Assembly: GCA_030789695.1 (NCBI GenBank)
Contig: CM061142.1
Location: forward strand, 146,899,266-146,963,265
Length of the DNA stretch: 64,000 bases
Source: Scilla litardierei
Lineage: Eukaryota > Streptophyta > Magnoliopsida > Asparagales > Asparagaceae
Direction: 5' to 3'
This document shows positions 58,624 to 64,000 of the stretch, piece by piece. The translations under genes were made by a program, and so were the position numbers. Within the stretch, counting starts at the first letter, position 1. Each line of letters opens with the position of its first letter. The notes below the pieces were generated by a model. That model did no database searches, was not told the origin of the DNA, and saw only the letters and a program-made list of their open reading frames with translations.

Positions 58624-59122
58624 TATTCTCCGGAGTAGTCCTAGCAAGACTACGAAGGGGGTTTGGATTCGGATCCAGACGTCTAAGACGCGTGTTCTAC
58701 TCAAGTGAAACTTTCTACCGCGTGTGATCGGCTTGGAGGTGAAAGTTGGCTCGGGCGGATTGGTTCGAGGGTGCGAGGCGGCTCAGGCGGATCAAGTCAA
58801 GGCGGCTCGACTATGAGGAGCATCAGAAGACGATGCGGTACATCTTGCCTACTCCAGGGCCAAGATTCCGGGTATATGGTTAAGAAATTTTTAACGTAGA
58901 TTTATTTTGTCGCTTTAGAATAGATCCCTCTTGGGGTGGTCAGATCCACCCAAGTTGGCATAGATCGGGCTAGGTTCTGGCTCCCTCAGAGCCTAGCTAA
59001 ATTGTTTAGCTAGCCTAAGTTTTCGTTTTTGTTTTTTTCGCTGCGCTTTTATGTCTCTGTGGTCCGTCCGACTTAGAACAGACACAGATCCGAGCTCTAA
59101 GGGTCCGCCAAAACTCCTACAG

Positions 59123-59134
59123 TGGTATCAGAGC
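59123..59134 (+). other. tRNA-Met primer binding site of element K
   Basis: TGGTATCAGAGC, one base after the LTR end. Confidence 0.96.
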
Positions 59135-61089
59135 CACGGTTATGCTATAGATATATATTAGCGACATTTTAAAATCTTTCAATTGCGTGATGTTAACATA
59201 CGAACTATTTTAGCTCTATGTTAAAATTAGTTTAAAATTGTTTTTGCAACACGAAAATTCTTTTTGGGACGATTTAATTTTATGCGATAATTTTAAATGG
59301 GTCTCTAATGTTTAAATGCTTTATAAAAATTTTTTATGAGATATAATAATTTTTCCTAGCATTTAATAGTTTTAAAGTTTATGTAACTTTAAGGATATAT
59401 TTTATTTTGGAAATTTAATTTGCTTAAGTTACATAAAGGTTAGAAATTTTAAAACTTTATTTGAAAGTTTTTTAAAAAACAATTTCTAATGATTTTAAAA
59501 TTGTTTTAAAATCGCCTTAATGGATATGTATGTTAAAGAAATATTTTATTTTCATAAGATGAAGTGATAAATTAGTTTCTTTTAAAATTACATATAGGTT
59601 TTGTAGATTATTTATGCGATATTTTAATCCTAGAAATGTTTGATTAAAATTTTAAAGCATAGGTTTTAAAATTATTTGATAATTGTATGAAACCTACTTT
59701 TATGTGATAAAAATGTTTTAAGCTTTAAATTTTTGATCTTTAAATTTAATTGTTAAATTTTAGATTTGCATGTTATTTATTATGTAGATAATTTTAACTT
59801 GCAAACTCTCATTATATGTCACCAAATGAAACTTTTATTTATGCGGATAAATTAGTTGTTTTATTTTCTTTTACTGGACATGTTGAATAATGTATTCATG
59901 AACCCTTTTAGGTTAGCCATTAAATGATTAACATTTTATGAGATGAAATTTTGAATAAAATAGTGACATGCTATGTTTGATAGACAAAACAACATCAAAA
60001 CCTAATACCAGATTAGGGTAGTCCCTTTGATTGTCAATCATTTCAATAAATCGTTTAATTAATGATTTTCATAAAAGACTATTTTTGAAATATGTTGTAA
60101 TTGTTTTATAAAATCCTAATTAGATTGGGGTAGCACGTTGAACGAATGAACCTTATCGTTGATAAGGACTTAATAAAAATTGTTCAACCAATCCATAAAA
60201 TTTCGAACTTTAGGATCCACTAGTTGATAAGGATTAACTAGTTTTTTTTTAATTAAAAGCATTTTAGTTGTTGGACGAACATAGAATTGATGAAAATTCC
60301 TTCAATGGATCATGATGCCGGTCAATGTGCTTGGCTAAGTTTGCTGGACCAACCTAGCTAGTCTAGGTACCAAGTGGTCCTAGCTTAGTCAATTCACTGG
60401 CCGCGTTCGCTGGACCGCAAGGAGTCGATTCATGACTGTGTAAGTCCATCGACTATACCTAAGTCAAATACGATATTAATCTTGTTCAAGATAAATCGTA
60501 GCCCTCCTTGTTTTAGGAGTTGGCAACTGTAAGAAACATGTTACGGTTGTTGAGCTACACTCAAGCCGTGACATGTCAATCTTATAGAAACCGATTTCTT
60601 GATTGACTTCTTGACCTGACTAAAACCGTTGTCTCATCCTCCGAGCATCGGTGTAAGTCTAACCAAGAATGTAGTCTAAGTCCTGACCCAAACCGACGTG
60701 TCGTGCATACACTGAGCGGCGGGGCAAGTAAGGCTAGACACAAAAACAAGGGTCCGACTAGGCTAGCCATTGTGATCCGGTTGAGCACACTCATGATCAC
60801 AAATTACTAGGGGTAAAATCGATAGGGAATCATAATAAATATGATTGACGACGAGTTCATCTACCGACTGCAGAGTCGGACAACTTGTTGAGACACACTC
60901 AAGGTTGTCAGACTCAGGGTAATCGGATCCCTCTCTCACAAATGTTATTTTTTAATAAATTATTTATTATTATGGCTTTAATAAATTTAGTGGGAGAATA
61001 TAGTTTTATTAAAATCTTTAAAACTATACTACGAACATATACTGACTAAAGTATCTATAAACTGCAGATTGGATTCGGGTCTTAGATAT
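59135..61089 (+). other. Long AT-rich leader of element K
   Basis: Nearly 2 kb without coding signal. An acceptor-like CTGCAG at 61062-61067 lies just before the gag frame and a long poly-T run at 60240-60250 upstream, so part of the leader may be spliced out; no donor stands out. Confidence 0.6.
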
Positions 61090-61894
61090 ATGGTAGAGAA
61101 GAACGTGCTCGATGGAACGAACTACAAAAACTGGCTTAGGAACATTAAGTTGGTCCTTTCCCTAGCAGGAATCGGATACGTACTGTTCGAGGACGCTCCG
61201 GAGAAGCCCGATGACGATTCGACCTTCGAGGAAAAGGAAGCCTATAAGCTATACCAGAGGGATGCAGAGAAGGCCAGTTGCCTTACTCTGGCTTCGATGA
61301 GTAACGAACTACAGATGAAGCATGAACATATGGATGTTCAAAGTATGCTTCTGAATGCACAAGAGTTATACGGCAAGCGGTCCAGAGCTGCCAAGTTCGA
61401 AGCCACTAGCAACCTCTGGGGCACAAAGACGGAGGTAGGGCCCGTACAAGATCAAGTTATCAAGATGATCGGGTACGTAGAGGACGCCGCCCAGTTAGGA
61501 TTTGTCCTGGACAATGAGATTTCCATGGACATTATCCTTAAGTCTTTAACTCCTGAATTTAAGCCTTTCATCACTGGTTTTATAATGAACAGTCTTGAAA
61601 TGGATCTTTCTGGTCTCCTCAATATACTTAGGCAGTTTGAGGAGATTGAGAAGAAGCCGACTGCATTGGTTGTTGGCTCTGCTTCTTCTGACCAGCCGAA
61701 AGGCAAGGGTAAGAAGAGGTAGGTCCTGCAACATGCGAAGGCGAAGAAAGGGAAGAAAAAGACGAAAGGGGCCCCGTCAAAATCTGAGTGCTTCCATTGC
61801 CATAAGATTGGCGACTGGAAGAGGAACTGCAAGATCTATCTTGTAAAGAAGAAGAAGGGGCATACTGATGCCTCTACCTCAGGTACAACAAATT
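61090..61894 (+). pseudogene. Copia gag of element K with one in-frame TAG
   Basis: ATG at 61090 (the frame is open from TTG 61069). It is a UBN2-type gag: LDGTNYKNWLRNIKLVLS at the N-terminus, then QELYGKRSRAAKFEATSNLW and a core ending in LLNILRQFEEIEKK. TAG at 61720-61722 lies between this core and the basic Lys-rich zinc-knuckle region, which continues in the same frame to TAA 61892-61894. The knuckle reads CFHCHKIGDWKRNC: the histidine expected at the ninth position is Asp. Frame and domains are otherwise whole, with no protease or polymerase after it. Confidence 0.88.
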
Positions 61895-63146
61895 AAATTC
61901 AATAAAGCGTAATTATTTCCAATCATATAGTATGAGATACTGAGACATCTGTGTAATGTATACAGGTGGCTGATATGAAGCAAAGATTGGGAGAAGTGCG
62001 GAGGACGGTCGGCAATCTGAGCAATCGTTGCTGCTGGGGCCGTTCAAAGACTTCGAGAGACATGATCGAGAAGGAGCTGATACTAAATTTTAGTTGAATA
62101 AAATGTATCATTCCTCCAAGTGAAAACAATGATTGAGTGTTCAACACTCAAAGTTTATTTGATAAACATATTACGATTCATCTTTATGAATCCGTTGTTT
62201 TTAATGAATGTCTCGGAAATTTCGTTTTCTGTTGGAATTAAAATTAGATTGAGATTGGCTTAAATTTTCTGTGATTGTGGCTTTCTGAGTTGGTTGCGAA
62301 AATTCTCGAATTATGATGCGAAGCTTCGGAAAATATTGTTTTTTGAGCTGACTTAATGTTATAGTCAATCGGTAGTTAAATATAGGTTCCAGGGACGTAT
62401 AAATTGTATACGATCACAATTATACGCATATTAAGATTAATTCTTAATAAACTACATTTGGTTATTAAAGAGTTAATATTAAATGTGGTTAAGGGAAAAG
62501 TACAGTGTAGGACGTTTGATTGAGTGAGTCAAATGTCAAGATTCCTTAAACCGATCTTGACTTGACTCATTCGTCAAACCGAACCAGACACTAGTACATT
62601 CCATCTAAAGAACTTATCAAATGGTTATGTCTTCATATATATAATCTAAATATGATTTAAAAATAATATTGAAGTATTTAACCAGGTAATTCTTAAAGTC
62701 AGTGGGAGCCAGCTCGTATACTTAGTTCTGGTTTTTCGGACTAAGTAAAAAGGATTTCCAACTTCTAAATCGTCTATATATAACATTGAATCAAAATCGT
62801 TTTGATTTAATCATATGTATAGAGACTTAGGGTGTCATGTATGTACTTGACATATTGGCACAAGAAAATTGGAATGAGCTGAGACCGACTTGTAGAAATG
62901 TTAGACCCTGCATCTAGATTGTATAAGCTAATTGTTAGCTATACAAAGAAAGGAAAAATAGATTCAAATCATTTTTCAAAGGATCAACCATGTGTAATCA
63001 AGAGATGTATTAAATAATCCATTAAAATACATTGTAGATACTCGTTAGTAAATCCACTCTTATGTTTGTCATATAAATGTCAAAGTGACTGATATGCTAT
63101 AACGGTATGAGATACCGAGATAAATAGCCTAAGTGCAAGTGGGAGA
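61895..63146 (+). other. 3' untranslated region of element K
   Basis: Non-coding and AT-rich. TATGAGATACTGAGA at about 61930 and TATGAGATACCGAGA at about 63107 are near-identical 15-mers on either side of the region and could mark the deletion that removed pol. The polypurine tract is at 63136-63147. Confidence 0.65.
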
Positions 63147-64000
63147 GGTAGGAGGATATGTGCCCATAAGGCGATTTATCCTAAAGTATACGTCTTGTTA
63201 ATACTGTATATGGTATCCATTATCCTAAGTATGAAATCGTAAGGATTAATATACTTAGATAATGTCCATAGACTTATAGTTAGGTCCTTACGTATTTAGA
63301 TGAGATCTCGATTATGAGTAAGTAAGCGACCAAATAGAAACGTAAGTCTTAACCAGTTCGTGGTCATAGATGTGTCGAGAATTGGATATCGACACATCGG
63401 ATAGACCACTGTGTCTTAGTCTTACCTTAGGGTAATGATGAACTCATAGTCATTCGACTTGGTAAAGTCGGAGACGAGACACATGTGATCATTGGAGAAT
63501 GAGCTCACTGAACGACCAACTTAAAGTTATTAAATGGTTAACTTTAACTGAACTGTCTATAATAACTCTAGGGTGATGATAGGTTAACTGGTCCTTATGA
63601 CCTGATGTCATTTGTACGAACCTGTGAGCAAACGGTGTAGCCTAGACCCATGATCTAGCTTCGATGCTAGGCCTGCTGAAAGATCTTAGGTTGGGTTGCA
63701 CCTGAAGCTCTCGAGGTGAGTAGATGACTAAGATGGGATTCGTCACTTCTGTTAAAGGGAAGTTAGTGTTACATGCTCAGTACGGTCTTTATGTTAATCC
63801 TCGACCGGGGTACGTTGTAAGAAGTACAACATGAATACAACAACGACCGCCATATACTGACCAATGTTGTCTAAAAGGGTTGACAGTAAACCATACACTA
63901 GGCCAACAGGAGCACAGTCTTGACGAAGGGACTATAGCTAACAGCATTCATCACAGACACAGCCAATGTAAACCCAATGATGCTTTTGTCAAAGGGTCGA
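63147..64000 (+). repeat. 3' LTR of element K, partial
   Basis: Matches 56721 to about 57575 with about 20-25 single-base differences and no large indels; continues beyond the window. Confidence 0.92.

Larger units (their letters stand above)
56721..59121 (+). repeat. 5' LTR of element K (2.4 kb)
   Basis: Starts TGTAGGATGATATG and ends CTCCTACA. It matches 63147-64000. It contains a TATA box at 58473-58482 and a (CT)n tract at 58572-58621. No supported gene; the short frames inside have no known domain. Confidence 0.88.
56721..64000 (+). mobile_element. Element K: gag-only Ty1/copia element, right LTR running off the window
   Basis: 5' LTR 56721-59121, tRNA-Met primer site 59123-59134, a 1.9-kb AT-rich leader, a gag frame (61090-61894), a 1.25-kb non-coding tail ending in the purine tract AAGTGGGAGAGG, and a 3' LTR from about 63147 to beyond 64000. 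No pol domain is found, so it is non-autonomous (TR-GAG-like). The LTRs are very similar over the 850 bp that can be compared. I cannot assign the copia lineage with confidence. Confidence 0.88.

Overview
The window is plant nuclear DNA made almost entirely of nested LTR retrotransposons. I found no host gene, tRNA or rRNA. The lineages present (Ty3/gypsy chromovirus and Athila-type, Ty1/copia including SIRE/Maximus-type), the tRNA-Met and tRNA-Asp primer sites, the foldback MITEs in (TA)n and the depth of nesting all point to a flowering plant and a gene-poor, pericentromere-like region. The species cannot be named from the sequence.

Layout, left to right. (1) 1-9734: a chromovirus-like element (A) with a 3.4-kb right LTR and a non-coding interior that holds two foldback MITEs. 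It sits inside an old Tekay-type pol gene, of which 9735-10779 survives (minus strand). (2) 10780-17069: Athila-type element B (minus strand), with its left LTR, a third-ORF region, a hairpin-rich tandem array and the integrase end of pol. B interrupts the Tekay-type pol. (3) 17070-26817: Athila-type element C (minus strand), nearly whole but without gag. It carries an Athila-family ORF after pol. It cuts B. (4) 26818-46843: small gag-only element D (plus strand, tRNA-Asp primer site), inserted in the right LTR of C. (5) 31839-45462: inside D's second LTR, a head-to-tail tandem of a gag-only SIRE-like copia element (E), LTR-gag-LTR-gag-LTR, minus strand, with a 5-bp target duplication. (6) 46861-48067: pol fragment of another Athila-type element (F), joined abruptly to D. 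(7) 48068-49063: an LTR-like GC-rich unit (G). (8) 49636-55943: a decayed copia element (I, minus strand) with unusually short LTRs. (9) 55944-56720: remains of another LTR element (J), then a G/C-homopolymer minisatellite. (10) 56721-64000: copia element K (plus strand), gag only, whose right LTR runs off the window.

None of these elements looks able to move by itself. A, D, E and K carry no pol; B, C, F and I carry broken pol. Of 14 in-frame stop codons I placed in their reading frames, 10 are TAG, as expected if methylated cytosines in CAG have been deaminated. D, E and K could in principle have been mobilised in trans.

The most unusual pattern is that four gypsy-type families here (A, B, C, D), with a weaker case in G, each carry their own short GC-rich hairpin module in the LTR. 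In the two Athila-type elements B and C the same family-specific hairpin occurs a second time, between pol and the third ORF. I know of no standard feature that explains this. All lineage names rest on motif recognition, not on database searches.
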